From NCBI GenBank assembly GCA_002344795.1, contig DDUM01000001.1, positions 6,613 through 70,612 on the forward strand: DNA of 64,000 nt, written 5' to 3'. This DNA is from Flammeovirgaceae bacterium UBA2338. Its GTDB lineage: Bacteria > Bacteroidota > Bacteroidia > Cytophagales > Cyclobacteriaceae. The notes beneath the pieces are model-generated. The model was not told where the DNA came from, ran no database searches, and saw only the letters and a list, made by a program, of their open reading frames with translations. Below, piece after piece: positions 27,085 through 36,385 of this stretch (within the stretch, counting starts at the first letter, position 1; the number at the start of each line of letters is the position of its first letter). Made by a program: the position numbers and the translations under genes.

Positions 27085-28058
27085 AGAGTAAAATAAAAGC
27101 AGGGATAGTAGGAGGAGCCGGTTATACCGGAGGGGAAACACTACGGCTATTGGTTAACCATCCAGATGTTGACATCACATTTGTGCAAAGTCGTAGTCAG
27201 GCTGGAAAAAAAGTGTCTGATCTTCACCGCGATTTACTGGGAGACTCTGATCTTGTATTTAGCAACACATATCAGCATGAAGCCGATGTAGTTTTTCTTT
27301 GTCTCGGCCACGGAGAAAGCAAGGTCTTTTTAGCCGAAGCTGACATACCGCTGACAACCAGGATCATTGATTTGAGTCAGGACTTTCGCTTAGGTGAAAA
27401 ATCAGGGGAGCGTGATTTTGTATATGGTCTCCCTGAGTTGCAAAAAGAAAGAATCCAACAAGCACAAAATATTGCCAACCCGGGATGTTTTGCTACTACA
27501 ATAGAACTGGGGTTATTGCCATTGGCCAGCAAAGGTCTACTTGGTGAAGTGCATACAACAGGTATCACTGGTTCAACCGGAGCAGGCCAGAAACTACAGG
27601 AGACCTCTCAATTCAGTTGGCGGGCCAATAATGTTTCTGCTTACAAAACCCTGACTCACCAACATCTCAAAGAAATCAATCAAACGTTAAAGGACCTTCA
27701 ACCTCAATATGAAGATTCAATCCATTTCGTTCCATGGCGTGGTGCGTTTAGTAGAGGTATCTATGTGAGTTCAGTAGTGAAGTCGTCACTTTCACTGGAA
27801 GAAGCCTTTCAGTTATTCAGCTCTTTCTACAAGTCGGCTGCTTTCACTCATATATCTGAAACGATGATTGATTTGAAGCAAGTAGTCAACACCAACAAAT
27901 GTCTCATTCATCTGGAAAAGATCGAAGGCAATCTGGTCATCCATACTGCTACGGACAACCTTTTAAAAGGTGCAAGCGGCCAGGCAGTTCAAAATATGAA
28001 TTTAATGTTTGGTTTGGATGAAACGACCGGACTCAGATTAAAGGCAAACACTCATTAA
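27081..28058 (+). CDS. argC: N-acetyl-gamma-glutamyl-phosphate reductase
   Basis: A 325-aa NADPH-dependent reductase. The Rossmann motif GGAGYTGGE lies at 11-19 and the active-site Cys in NPGCFATTIELG at about 136. It turns N-acylglutamyl phosphate into the semialdehyde. Overlaps argG by four bases. Only one base separates its stop from argF', so the usual argD between these genes is absent. Confidence 0.92.
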   Translation: MKSKIKAGIVGGAGYTGGETLRLLVNHPDVDITFVQSRSQAGKKVSDLHRDLLGDSDLVFSNTYQHEADVVFLCLGHGESKVFLAEADIPLTTRIIDLSQDFRLGEKSGERDFVYGLPELQKERIQQAQNIANPGCFATTIELGLLPLASKGLLGEVHTTGITGSTGAGQKLQETSQFSWRANNVSAYKTLTHQHLKEINQTLKDLQPQYEDSIHFVPWRGAFSRGIYVSSVVKSSLSLEEAFQLFSSFYKSAAFTHISETMIDLKQVVNTNKCLIHLEKIEGNLVIHTATDNLLKGASGQAVQNMNLMFGLDETTGLRLKANTH

Positions 28059-28059
28059 C

Positions 28060-29010
28060 ATGAAACACTTTTTATCCATCGAAGATGTAACCAACTACAA
28101 AGCACTCGTTCAATCAGCGCTGGATTACAAAGCCAAACCATTGAAAGACAAATGGCTTGGGCAAAATAAAACGATGGGAATGATTTTTCTAAATCCAAGT
28201 ATGCGCACCCGCATCAGTACACAACGGGCAGCACGTAATCTGGGAATGGAGGTGATTGTTTTTAATTTAGATAAAGAAGGCTGGCAACTTGAATTTGAAG
28301 ATGGAGCCGTGATGACGGGTACCAAGGCGGAACATGTGAAAGAGGCCGCAGCGGTAATGGGCCAATATTTTGACATCATCGGAATCAGAACATTTCCAGG
28401 ACTCATCAACAAAGAAGAAGATTACAGTGAACACTATATCAATCAATTTGTAAAATATACGGGTGTCCCTGTTGTAAGTCTTGAAAGCGCCACATTGCAT
28501 CCACTACAAAGCCTTGCTGATGCGGTGACTATTAAAGAACTCCGCGTCTCCAAAAAACCCAAGGTAGTGTTAACATGGGCTCCTCACATCAAAGCTTTAC
28601 CACAAGCGGTTCCCAATTCATTTGCACAATGGATGGGCAATTGGGATGAAGTGGATTTTGTTATTACACACCCCGAAGGATATGAGTTGGATAAAAAATT
28701 CACCAGTGGCAGTACGATCGAATACGATCAGGACAAAGCGCTCAAGGGAGCTGACTTTGTGTATGTAAAAAACTGGTCTTCCTACGAAAAATATGGGCAG
28801 ATGCTAAATACTGAACCAGCATGGATGATGACGAACAAAAAACTGGACGGCACCAATCAGGCAAAAGTAATGCATTGTCTTCCGGTGCGAAGAAACCTCG
28901 TTATCGCTGATGAAGTATTAGATGGCTCCCAATCCATTGTCATTCAACAAGCGAGCAACAGAGTGTGGGCAGCACAAGCAGTACTGTCAGAAATCCTTAA
29001 AAATAATTAA
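28060..29010 (+). CDS. argF': N-acyl-L-ornithine carbamoyltransferase (ArgF')
   Basis: A 316-aa transcarbamylase of the Bacteroidota/Xanthomonas type that works on N-acylated ornithine. The carbamoyl-phosphate motif is SMRTRIS at about 47-53, with HPLQSLAD near 147 and the HCLPVRR motif near 279. Close in plan to the B. fragilis succinylornithine enzyme. Residue 90, Pro in that enzyme and Glu in the Xanthomonas acetylornithine enzyme, is Ala here (GTKAEH), so acyl preference is open. The product, N-acylcitrulline, needs deacylation by the M20 enzyme encoded two genes on. Confidence 0.9.
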   Translation: MKHFLSIEDVTNYKALVQSALDYKAKPLKDKWLGQNKTMGMIFLNPSMRTRISTQRAARNLGMEVIVFNLDKEGWQLEFEDGAVMTGTKAEHVKEAAAVMGQYFDIIGIRTFPGLINKEEDYSEHYINQFVKYTGVPVVSLESATLHPLQSLADAVTIKELRVSKKPKVVLTWAPHIKALPQAVPNSFAQWMGNWDEVDFVITHPEGYELDKKFTSGSTIEYDQDKALKGADFVYVKNWSSYEKYGQMLNTEPAWMMTNKKLDGTNQAKVMHCLPVRRNLVIADEVLDGSQSIVIQQASNRVWAAQAVLSEILKNN

Positions 29011-29012
29011 TT

Positions 29013-29804
29013 ATGCAAAAGCTGTACATCATTAAAATAGGCGGAAATGTGTTGGATGACGAAACAGCCCTGGCTTCCTTTCTGAAAGACTTTGCCAGCA
29101 TTAAGTATCCAAAAATTCTGATCCATGGGGGTGGTAAGATTGCTACCAAAATTGGTAAACAGTTGGGGATTGAATCTAACTACATTAACGGAAGACGCAT
29201 TACAGATGAGCCTACAAGAGATCTTGTCACCATGGTATATGGAGGGCTCATCAATAAACAAATTGTAACCCAATTACAGGCGCATCAATGCAATGCGATG
29301 GGGCTAACAGGTGCTGATGGAAATGTAATCAAAGCTACCAGAAGACCTGTTGGTGAAATCGACTTTGGGTTTGTGGGTGACATCATGCCAAAAGATGTAA
29401 ATACTTCTTTCCTGTACTTCTTGTTAAAGCAGAATATAATTCCGGTTTTCGCTCCACTTACCTATAACAATGAACACGGCATACTCAATACCAATGCAGA
29501 TACCATTGCTTCGGTACTGGCAGTTGCCTTAAGTAAACATTTTCAAATCAGGGTGATCTATTGCTTCGAGAAAAAAGGTGTGCTTACCAATATTGAAAAT
29601 GAAGCGTCTGTAATCAAAAACATCAATAGTAAAGAATACGCTGAGTTATTGGAACAAAAAGTATTATTTGACGGCATTCTCCCTAAACTTGAAAATGCGT
29701 TTGATGCCTTGCAAAAGGGAGTGAGTGAAATATTGATTGGTAGCGCTTCCGATCTCACCAAAAATATGGGAGAAGAAACCGAAGGTACGCTAATTCGTAA
29801 ATAG
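29013..29804 (+). CDS. argB: N-acetylglutamate kinase
   Basis: A 263-aa amino acid kinase-fold enzyme that phosphorylates N-acylglutamate. Seen are the N-terminal KIGGNVLDDE, the Gly-rich ILIHGGGKIATKIGKQLG, the substrate segment GLTGADGNVIKA and the ILNTNADTIASVLAVAL stretch. No N-terminal extension of the arginine-inhibited hexameric type is present, so feedback inhibition by arginine is less certain. The stop overlaps the next start by one base. Confidence 0.9.
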   Translation: MQKLYIIKIGGNVLDDETALASFLKDFASIKYPKILIHGGGKIATKIGKQLGIESNYINGRRITDEPTRDLVTMVYGGLINKQIVTQLQAHQCNAMGLTGADGNVIKATRRPVGEIDFGFVGDIMPKDVNTSFLYFLLKQNIIPVFAPLTYNNEHGILNTNADTIASVLAVALSKHFQIRVIYCFEKKGVLTNIENEASVIKNINSKEYAELLEQKVLFDGILPKLENAFDALQKGVSEILIGSASDLTKNMGEETEGTLIRK

Positions 29805-30877
29805 TGATGGAACCACCAGAAAGTTTCTCTGTAGAATTACTAAAGCAACTCATTGCCATCCCTTCATTCAGCAAAACGGAAGACAATACAAGAGATGCAA
29901 TCAAAGATTTTTTCTCTTCCAGAGGTGTCCGGCCAGAGGTATTGGGCAACAACGTATGGGCAATCAATCGTCATTATGAAGTTCAAAAGCCAACACTGCT
30001 GCTCAACTCCCATCATGACACCGTAAGGCCAAATGCAGGCTATACCAGAAATCCATTTACTCCCTCCATGGAAGAGGGTAAGCTTTATGGGTTGGGGAGC
30101 AATGACGCTGGTGGAGCACTGGTTTCACTCATTGCTGCTTTTCTTCATTTTGAATCACACAAGGATTTACCTATCAACTTAGTACTTGCTGCTACTGCCG
30201 AAGAGGAGATATCAGGTTCGGGAGGAATAGAAAGTATCTGGAGTTATCTCCCTCCTATTGATTTTGCGATTGTCGGTGAGCCTACAGGAATGAATATTGC
30301 CATTGCAGAAAAAGGACTTCTGGTTTTGGATTGTGTGAGTAAAGGAAAGGCCGGACATGCAGCCAGAGAAGAGGGAGAAAATGCCATCTACAAAGCCTTG
30401 AAAGACATCGCGTGGTTTAAAGATTTTAAGTTTCCAAAAACTTCTGCTACACTAGGCGACATTAAAATGTCTGTTACAGTAATACAGGCTGGTCATGCGC
30501 ACAATCAGGTACCGGAGGAATGTAAGTTTACCGTAGACTGTCGGGTAACTGATGCCTACACGCTGGAAGAGGTAATTGATATTGTCAAAGAAAATGTTTC
30601 TTGTGAAGTAAAACCGCGAAGTGTCAGGTTACGTCCGTCAGGAATTGATAGGCAACATCCGTTGGTCAAAGCAGGGCAACAATTAAAAAAAGAAATGTAC
30701 GGATCTCCTACCACTTCAGATCAGGCACTGATCCCTGTACCTTCCATTAAGATGGGCCCCGGAGACTCGTCCCGGTCTCATGCGGCAGATGAATTCATTT
30801 ATCTCGATGAGATTAAAAATGGAACTTTGGATTACATTCGACTGATAGAGTTGCTGGCCCGGGAACTAAAAACATAA
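29804..30877 (+). CDS. argE: M20-family deacylase, N-acylcitrulline/acetylornithine deacetylase-like
   Basis: A 357-aa dizinc hydrolase with complete metal and catalytic motifs: NSHHDTVRP, GSNDAGGALVS, the Glu pair in ATAEEEISG, VGEPTG, and the last His in SRSHAADEF. Known ArgE relatives in this pathway remove the acyl group from acylcitrulline made by ArgF', which is the expected job here. There is no ornithine acetyltransferase (argJ) in the cluster, so the pathway appears linear. Start overlaps argB by one base; argH follows after four bases. Confidence 0.87.
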   Translation: MMEPPESFSVELLKQLIAIPSFSKTEDNTRDAIKDFFSSRGVRPEVLGNNVWAINRHYEVQKPTLLLNSHHDTVRPNAGYTRNPFTPSMEEGKLYGLGSNDAGGALVSLIAAFLHFESHKDLPINLVLAATAEEEISGSGGIESIWSYLPPIDFAIVGEPTGMNIAIAEKGLLVLDCVSKGKAGHAAREEGENAIYKALKDIAWFKDFKFPKTSATLGDIKMSVTVIQAGHAHNQVPEECKFTVDCRVTDAYTLEEVIDIVKENVSCEVKPRSVRLRPSGIDRQHPLVKAGQQLKKEMYGSPTTSDQALIPVPSIKMGPGDSSRSHAADEFIYLDEIKNGTLDYIRLIELLARELKT

Positions 30878-30881
30878 CAAG

Positions 30882-32213
30882 ATGAAGCTTTGGCAAAAAG
30901 ATAAGGATGCATTAAAAGAAGTAAGTCAATTCACTATAGGCAAAGACAATGAGCTGGATTTGTTTCTTGCACCTTTTGACGTGCTGGGATCACTTGCCCA
31001 CATTCAAATGCTTGCATCCATAGGTCTTCTTGAAAAAAGTGAGTTGAATAAACTGATCACAGCATTAAAAGACATCTATCAAGAAATTCAAAACGGCAAA
31101 TTTATAATCGAAGAAGGAGTGGAAGATATTCATTCTCAAATTGAGCTGATGCTTACCACCAAGCTGGGTGAAATAGGAAAAAAGATTCACAGCGGGCGCT
31201 CACGCAATGATCAGGTGCTCGTTGACATAAAACTATTTCTCAGAAACGAGATACAGGAGCTGGTCACCGAAATAAAGGAGTTGTTCGACTTGCTTATTTC
31301 ACTCAGTGAAAAACATAAAGACACCCTACTCCCAGGCTATACTCATTTGCAATTGGCCATGCCTTCTTCCTTCGGGCTGTGGTTTGGAGCTTATGCCGAG
31401 AGCCTCGTGGACGATGTAATCACGCTACAGAGCGCTTACAAAATCACCAATAAAAATCCATTAGGTTCTGCTGCAGGATATGGATCATCCTTTCCGCTCC
31501 ATCGCAAAATGACCACTGAACTACTCGGTTTTAGTGAGCTTAACTACAATGTGGTGTATGCTCAAATGGGGAGAGGAAAAACGGAAAAGGTGGTGGCCGC
31601 TGCCATCAGCAACGTAGCCAGTACACTCAGCAAACTATCGATGGACGCTTGCCTGTACCTTAACCAAAATTTTGGTTTCATCAGTTTTCCGGAAGAGCTG
31701 ACGACAGGATCGAGTATTATGCCCCATAAGAAAAACCCGGATGTCTTCGAGCTGATTCGAAGCAGGTGCAACACCCTTCAGGCCATACCTCAGGAGATAA
31801 TGCTGATCACAACAAATCTACCTTCCGGGTACCACAGGGATTTACAATTACTCAAGGAAAAGTTGTTTCCGGCTTTCAGTCAATTAAAGGATTGTTTGCG
31901 CATGACTCACCTGATGCTGTCCAACATTGAAGTAAAGAATGACTTACTGAAGGATGAAAAATACAAATACCTGTTTAGTGTTGAAGAGGTAAACAAACTG
32001 GTATTACAGGGTATTCCATTTAGGGATGCGTACAAGATCATCGGGCAATCCATTGAAAAAGGTGAATTTAAATATTCCGACAACCTTCATCACACCCATG
32101 AAGGGAGTATGGGTAATTTATGCAATGACCAGATTCAGAACATGATGAACACCGAAATTCAATCGTTCCAATTTGATGTTGTGAATAAGCAATTGGAAAG
32201 GTTGATTCAGTAG
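30882..32213 (+). CDS. argH: Argininosuccinate lyase
   Basis: A 443-aa fumarase/aspartase-superfamily enzyme that splits argininosuccinate to arginine and fumarate. Signatures are HSGRSRNDQV near 105-114, GYTHLQLAMPSSFGLW and the superfamily motif GSSIMPHKKNPD at about 277-288, whose Ser is the catalytic residue. Last gene of the operon; convergent with the MscS gene after eight bases, with no clear terminator between them. Confidence 0.93.
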   Translation: MKLWQKDKDALKEVSQFTIGKDNELDLFLAPFDVLGSLAHIQMLASIGLLEKSELNKLITALKDIYQEIQNGKFIIEEGVEDIHSQIELMLTTKLGEIGKKIHSGRSRNDQVLVDIKLFLRNEIQELVTEIKELFDLLISLSEKHKDTLLPGYTHLQLAMPSSFGLWFGAYAESLVDDVITLQSAYKITNKNPLGSAAGYGSSFPLHRKMTTELLGFSELNYNVVYAQMGRGKTEKVVAAAISNVASTLSKLSMDACLYLNQNFGFISFPEELTTGSSIMPHKKNPDVFELIRSRCNTLQAIPQEIMLITTNLPSGYHRDLQLLKEKLFPAFSQLKDCLRMTHLMLSNIEVKNDLLKDEKYKYLFSVEEVNKLVLQGIPFRDAYKIIGQSIEKGEFKYSDNLHHTHEGSMGNLCNDQIQNMMNTEIQSFQFDVVNKQLERLIQ

Positions 32214-32221
32214 CCTAGATG

Positions 32222-33037
32222 TTAAACATCTTTATGTACATGCACATCCATTTGTGGGTATGGTATATTCAATCCCTCCTTCTCAAAAGTTTTGTACACC
32301 TCTTCATTCATTCTAAAAAAGACACCCCAGTAATCAGATGCTTTCACCCATGCCCTTACGGCAAAGTTTACTGAACTATCAGCAAGTGCTGACACGGCAA
32401 TAAAAACCTCTGGGTCTTTCAAAATTCTTTCATCCTCATCGCAAAGACGCTTGATCACGGCCCTGGCTTTATCTAAATCATCTCCATAACCTACACCAAT
32501 CGTCCAGTCTACTCTTCTTCGCTCTTCGGTTGAGTAATTAGTAATAGACGAGGTAGACAATCCACCATTAGGTATGATAATCGTTTTATTATCTGGCGTC
32601 TTTAGAATCGTATTAAAAATATGTATGGCATTAACGGTACCTGAGTATCCTGATGCTTCTACATAATCTCCTACTTTATAAGGTTTAAACACCAATATCA
32701 TCACTCCACCAGCAAAATTTTGCAGTGTGCCCGATAAGGCCAAACCTACTGCCAAACCTGCAGCACCCAAAATGGCCACAAACGAAGTCATCTCTATACC
32801 CAACATGCTGAGCACACTGATTACAAGCATTACTTTCAACAGTATGCCTGCCATACTTAACAGAAATGGTTTTAGTGAGGCATCCAGTTGACTTTTACTC
32901 ATCACATTTCCTAACCCTCTCATTAATGCTCTAATTATCCAAATACCAATGATCCAAACAACAATTGCCCCTAATAACTTTGGGCCATAAGTAAGTATTA
33001 ATTCAGTGAAGTATTCAATAATTCGATCTGCATTCAT
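32222..33037 (-). CDS. Small-conductance mechanosensitive channel (MscS family)
   Basis: A 271-aa inner membrane protein with three N-terminal helices, the third being the Gly/Ala-rich pore helix LGAAGLAVGLALSGTLQNFAGG at about 95-117, then the beta domain FKPYKVGDYVEASGYSGTV and the mixed cage domain. Length matches the minimal E. coli MscS. It should open under membrane tension to release solutes on hypo-osmotic shock. Divergent from the M48 protease gene. Confidence 0.9.
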   Translation of the reverse strand: MNADRIIEYFTELILTYGPKLLGAIVVWIIGIWIIRALMRGLGNVMSKSQLDASLKPFLLSMAGILLKVMLVISVLSMLGIEMTSFVAILGAAGLAVGLALSGTLQNFAGGVMILVFKPYKVGDYVEASGYSGTVNAIHIFNTILKTPDNKTIIIPNGGLSTSSITNYSTEERRRVDWTIGVGYGDDLDKARAVIKRLCDEDERILKDPEVFIAVSALADSSVNFAVRAWVKASDYWGVFFRMNEEVYKTFEKEGLNIPYPQMDVHVHKDV

Positions 33038-33105
33038 GACAAGTATTTTTTTGTATTGATTACGTTAAAAGCGCATTGAGAGAATACGCTGCTGATTGAT
33101 AAACA

Positions 33106-33154
33106 TACAAATTCAATTATTGTTACCATAATTGTATCCGTTTTAGAATTTGTA
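33106..33154. promoter_or_regulatory. Nested inverted repeats between divergent mscS and M48 genes
   Basis: TACAAATTC (33106-33114) pairs with GAATTTGTA (33146-33154), enclosing CAATTAT/ATAATTG (33114-33120 with 33128-33134). They lie in the shared 149-bp upstream region. Possible operator or chance AT-rich symmetry. Confidence 0.3.
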
Positions 33155-33186
33155 ATTTTACCAGGAATTAGAAATATCAATCGAAG

Positions 33187-34422
33187 ATGAACCCTACCAC
33201 TATATTATATATTGTTTTGGCTATTTCGGCCATGAGCTACCTATTTGACCAGGCACTTGACTATCTCAACTTAAAGGCACAGCGCAAAGACATTCCTGAT
33301 GAGATTGCATCGTTTTATGATAAGGAGAAATACATCAAATCACTTGACTACCACCGTGAACAAACCCGCTTTTCCTTTATAACTTCTGCGTTCAGTTTTG
33401 TCATTTCATTTAGCATGTTGCTATTCGGAGGTTTTGGATGGGTAGATGCCATGCTACGCCCGTACTTTGACAATGAAATAGTTCTTGCTCTTGGATTTTT
33501 TGGAGTCATAATCATTAGTTCTGATATTTTAACACTCCCATTTCAATGGCATTCTACTTTTGGTATCGAAGAAAAATATGGTTTTAATAAAACAACTGTT
33601 AAAACATTTGTTACCGACAAGCTAAAAGGGTATTTACTCGGTGGCCTCATTGGGGGTACCTTGTTGGCCTTGCTTATTTTCTCAATTAATTGGATAGGAC
33701 CAAACTTTTGGGTTTGGTTCGGAATACTAGCAGCCGTATTCATCCTGTTTATCAATATGTTCTACACCACATTGCTACTCCCGCTATTTAACAAACTTAC
33801 ACCTCTGGGTGATGGTGAGTTAAAGAATGCGATTGAGGCTTTTGCCAAAAAGGTGGACTTCCCATTAGATAACATATTTATTATGGATGGATCCAAACGA
33901 TCCAAAAAGGCGAATGCGTTCTTCTCCGGCATAGGTAAGAAAAAGAAGATTGTACTGTTCGATACATTAATAGAAAATCACACCACAGATGAACTCGTAG
34001 CCGTGTTAGCACATGAAGTAGGACATTTTAAAAAGAAACACATTGTATGGAGTTATGTGCTTTCTGTAATTCAAATTTTCTTTACACTGTTTATACTTTC
34101 CCTAATGGTTTTTAATCAGGACCTGTCGATTGCTTTAGGAGGAAAAGTTCAGGCTATTCATCTCAATCTCATTGCCTTTATGATTCTATTTTCTCCCATA
34201 TCAAGTATCACTGGTTTATTCACCAGTATGTATAGTCGCAAAAATGAATTTGAAGCAGATGCTTACGCAAAGGAAACATTTAGCGGTACGGCTCTTTCCA
34301 ACGCGCTAAAAAAATTATCGGTAGATTCCTTAAGCAACCTCTACCCGCACCCTACCTATGTATTCTTTCATTATTCACATCCGCCCTTGTTAAAAAGATT
34401 AGAAGCGATTAATCAACAATAA
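33187..34422 (+). CDS. M48-family membrane metalloprotease (Ste24/CAAX protease-like)
   Basis: A 411-aa polytopic protease. The N-terminal CAAX-protease region has several helices and the family's HSTFGIEEKYGFNKTTVKTF segment at about 120-140; the zinc site HEVGH is at about 277-281, with the third ligand in NEFEADAYA near 355-363. The layout matches Ste24p. Bacterial members are thought to degrade or process membrane proteins; prenylated substrates are not expected here. Confidence 0.87.
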   Translation: MNPTTILYIVLAISAMSYLFDQALDYLNLKAQRKDIPDEIASFYDKEKYIKSLDYHREQTRFSFITSAFSFVISFSMLLFGGFGWVDAMLRPYFDNEIVLALGFFGVIIISSDILTLPFQWHSTFGIEEKYGFNKTTVKTFVTDKLKGYLLGGLIGGTLLALLIFSINWIGPNFWVWFGILAAVFILFINMFYTTLLLPLFNKLTPLGDGELKNAIEAFAKKVDFPLDNIFIMDGSKRSKKANAFFSGIGKKKKIVLFDTLIENHTTDELVAVLAHEVGHFKKKHIVWSYVLSVIQIFFTLFILSLMVFNQDLSIALGGKVQAIHLNLIAFMILFSPISSITGLFTSMYSRKNEFEADAYAKETFSGTALSNALKKLSVDSLSNLYPHPTYVFFHYSHPPLLKRLEAINQQ

Positions 34423-34517
34423 TATCAGATCATGTATTGAGATTCACCTCTCGTTTTTTACTCGTATCCACATTTTCATAATTGGTTTTAGTGGCTAAAT
34501 TGTATCAATTGGTTACA

Positions 34518-35714
34518 ATGAAGCTTAAACTACTCTTTTGTATACAACTCATTATTCAAAGTTGTTTTGGCCAACCCAAAATGGGGTATTGGTTGACATC
34601 AAACGTAGTTCGTATTCCATTTGAAATAGTCAACAACAGTCTTTTGGTTGAAGTGACTCTCAATGAACACAAAAACCTTTCGTTCATTATTGATACCGGA
34701 TCAAATTATTCTGTAGCATTTACAGACTCCCTTTTTCAAATTCCAACCCAACAAAAAACAATTCCCATACAAGGTTTCGGCAATGCCGATTCCCTATTCG
34801 CACATATTTCCATTGCCAACTCAGTGCGAATAAAAGGGCTGATCACAGAGGGAAAACAATTACTTGTAATAGATAAAAGTGAAATAGGGTTACAGCAGTT
34901 CTATGATCGCCCCGTACATGGTGTCATCGGATTAGATATTCTTCGGCATTTTGACATGGAGATTAATTTTTCATCTGAAAAGATAATACTTCGAAAAAAT
35001 GGGGTTAAAACAAAAACCAGTCAAAAATGGAAAAAGGTACCCTTTCATCTGACCGAGTTTGCAATCATTATCCCCTCCACGTTAGCTATTGGACGTAAAA
35101 AAGAAGCCCTATACCTGCTCCTTGACACCGGATCCGAACTACCGATATTGTTGCAAGAAACTTTTTGCCCTGAGGCATCCAGTCCCACTATAATTGGGAT
35201 GGGAATATTAGGGTATGCCTCAGGAAGAATTGGGCGCATTCAAAAAATAAACTTTGGTGAAATCGAAATCACCAATATGATAGCTGCTTTTCCCGACAGC
35301 GCATCATCAAAATGGAATAGTAGCGTTCCCCAGCAAGGCAACTTAGGAATTCAGTTTCTGAAAAAGTACCGTACCATCATTAACTACACGGAAGGTTACC
35401 TGCAGCTAAAATCTATAAAAAGCGCTGACGAATCCTTCCAATATAACAGAAGTGGTATTGCCGTTGAAACTAGTTCGCAAGCCGAATGTCCCTATTATAT
35501 CTCACAAATAGCACCCGGATCTCCGGCTGAAATAGCAGGGCTATTGCGTGGAGACAAGATACTTTTTGTTGATCAGGTACATTGTGCTAAGCTTACCTTA
35601 CAACAAATAAATGAATACTTCATAACGAATAAAAACACCAGGCATAACATAACTGTGCTGCGGGGCAATGTCCCTAAGTATTTTATAATAAAGCTTAAGG
35701 ACGATCTACACTAA
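34518..35714 (+). CDS. Exported retropepsin-like aspartyl protease with PDZ domain
   Basis: A 398-aa protein with a signal peptide ending near residue 19 (SCFGQ), two pepsin-like half domains with catalytic-type motifs FIIDTGS (Asp59) and LLLDTGS (Asp203), and a C-terminal PDZ domain from about 325 (APGSPAEIAGLLRGDKILFVD). The frame reaches back to a TTG at 34482, but the ATG at 34518 begins the signal peptide. Two intact DTGS motifs in one chain suggest a monomeric pepsin-like active site. The substrate is unknown. Confidence 0.82.
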   Translation: MKLKLLFCIQLIIQSCFGQPKMGYWLTSNVVRIPFEIVNNSLLVEVTLNEHKNLSFIIDTGSNYSVAFTDSLFQIPTQQKTIPIQGFGNADSLFAHISIANSVRIKGLITEGKQLLVIDKSEIGLQQFYDRPVHGVIGLDILRHFDMEINFSSEKIILRKNGVKTKTSQKWKKVPFHLTEFAIIIPSTLAIGRKKEALYLLLDTGSELPILLQETFCPEASSPTIIGMGILGYASGRIGRIQKINFGEIEITNMIAAFPDSASSKWNSSVPQQGNLGIQFLKKYRTIINYTEGYLQLKSIKSADESFQYNRSGIAVETSSQAECPYYISQIAPGSPAEIAGLLRGDKILFVDQVHCAKLTLQQINEYFITNKNTRHNITVLRGNVPKYFIIKLKDDLH

Positions 35715-35757
35715 GCTTAAAATATATTTTCATCTCAATATTGCTATTGGTGGTCAC

Positions 35758-36381
35758 TTACAAATCGAAATCAACTTTCCCCGTATCCACATGGTACATG
35801 CCTCCAGCGATGATGATTTCCCCTTTTTCAGCCATATCTTTTAAAATTGAACTCCTTTCTGCAATGTGCTTCTTTGTCATTTTAACATTAAGTGTGGCAA
35901 CATTCTCTACAAATTCACTGTTGTTAGAATTCCTATTTGTGACCGTGCTTTTTTCTGCTTTCACTGCTGGCAATAATTTACCTATCAATGCGGTAAGATT
36001 TCCGAGTTGCACATTATCACAGGCTCCTTTTACTGCCCCACATTTTGTATGGCCAAGTACGAGTACCACTTTTGCACCAGCTACCTTACAGGCGAACTCC
36101 ATACTACCCAATATATCCTCATTAAGAATATTACCAGCAATACGAACGCTAAAAATATCTCCCAAACCCTGATCAAATATTAGCTCTGCAGATGTACGTG
36201 AATCAATACAGCTAAGGATCACTGCAAAAGGGTGTTGTCCTTCTGCTGTTTCATTTACCTGTTGCAATAAATTTCGATTGGCCTTTAAGTTATTGACAAA
36301 ACGTTCATTACCTTTCTTTAGTATCTCAAGTGCACTTTGGGGAGTAATCTCCGCTTGTAATTCTTTAGTTAATGTTCTCAC
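35758..36381 (-). CDS. Beta-class carbonic anhydrase
   Basis: A 207-aa enzyme with all zinc ligands and partners: Cys58 and the Asp60/Arg62 pair in CIDSR, His111 and Cys114 in GHTKCG. It interconverts CO2 and bicarbonate. No signal peptide, so cytosolic. It lies four bases after the SulP gene in the same orientation, a known partnership for bicarbonate uptake and use. Confidence 0.92.
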   Translation of the reverse strand: MRTLTKELQAEITPQSALEILKKGNERFVNNLKANRNLLQQVNETAEGQHPFAVILSCIDSRTSAELIFDQGLGDIFSVRIAGNILNEDILGSMEFACKVAGAKVVLVLGHTKCGAVKGACDNVQLGNLTALIGKLLPAVKAEKSTVTNRNSNNSEFVENVATLNVKMTKKHIAERSSILKDMAEKGEIIIAGGMYHVDTGKVDFDL

Positions 36382-36385
36382 TGTT

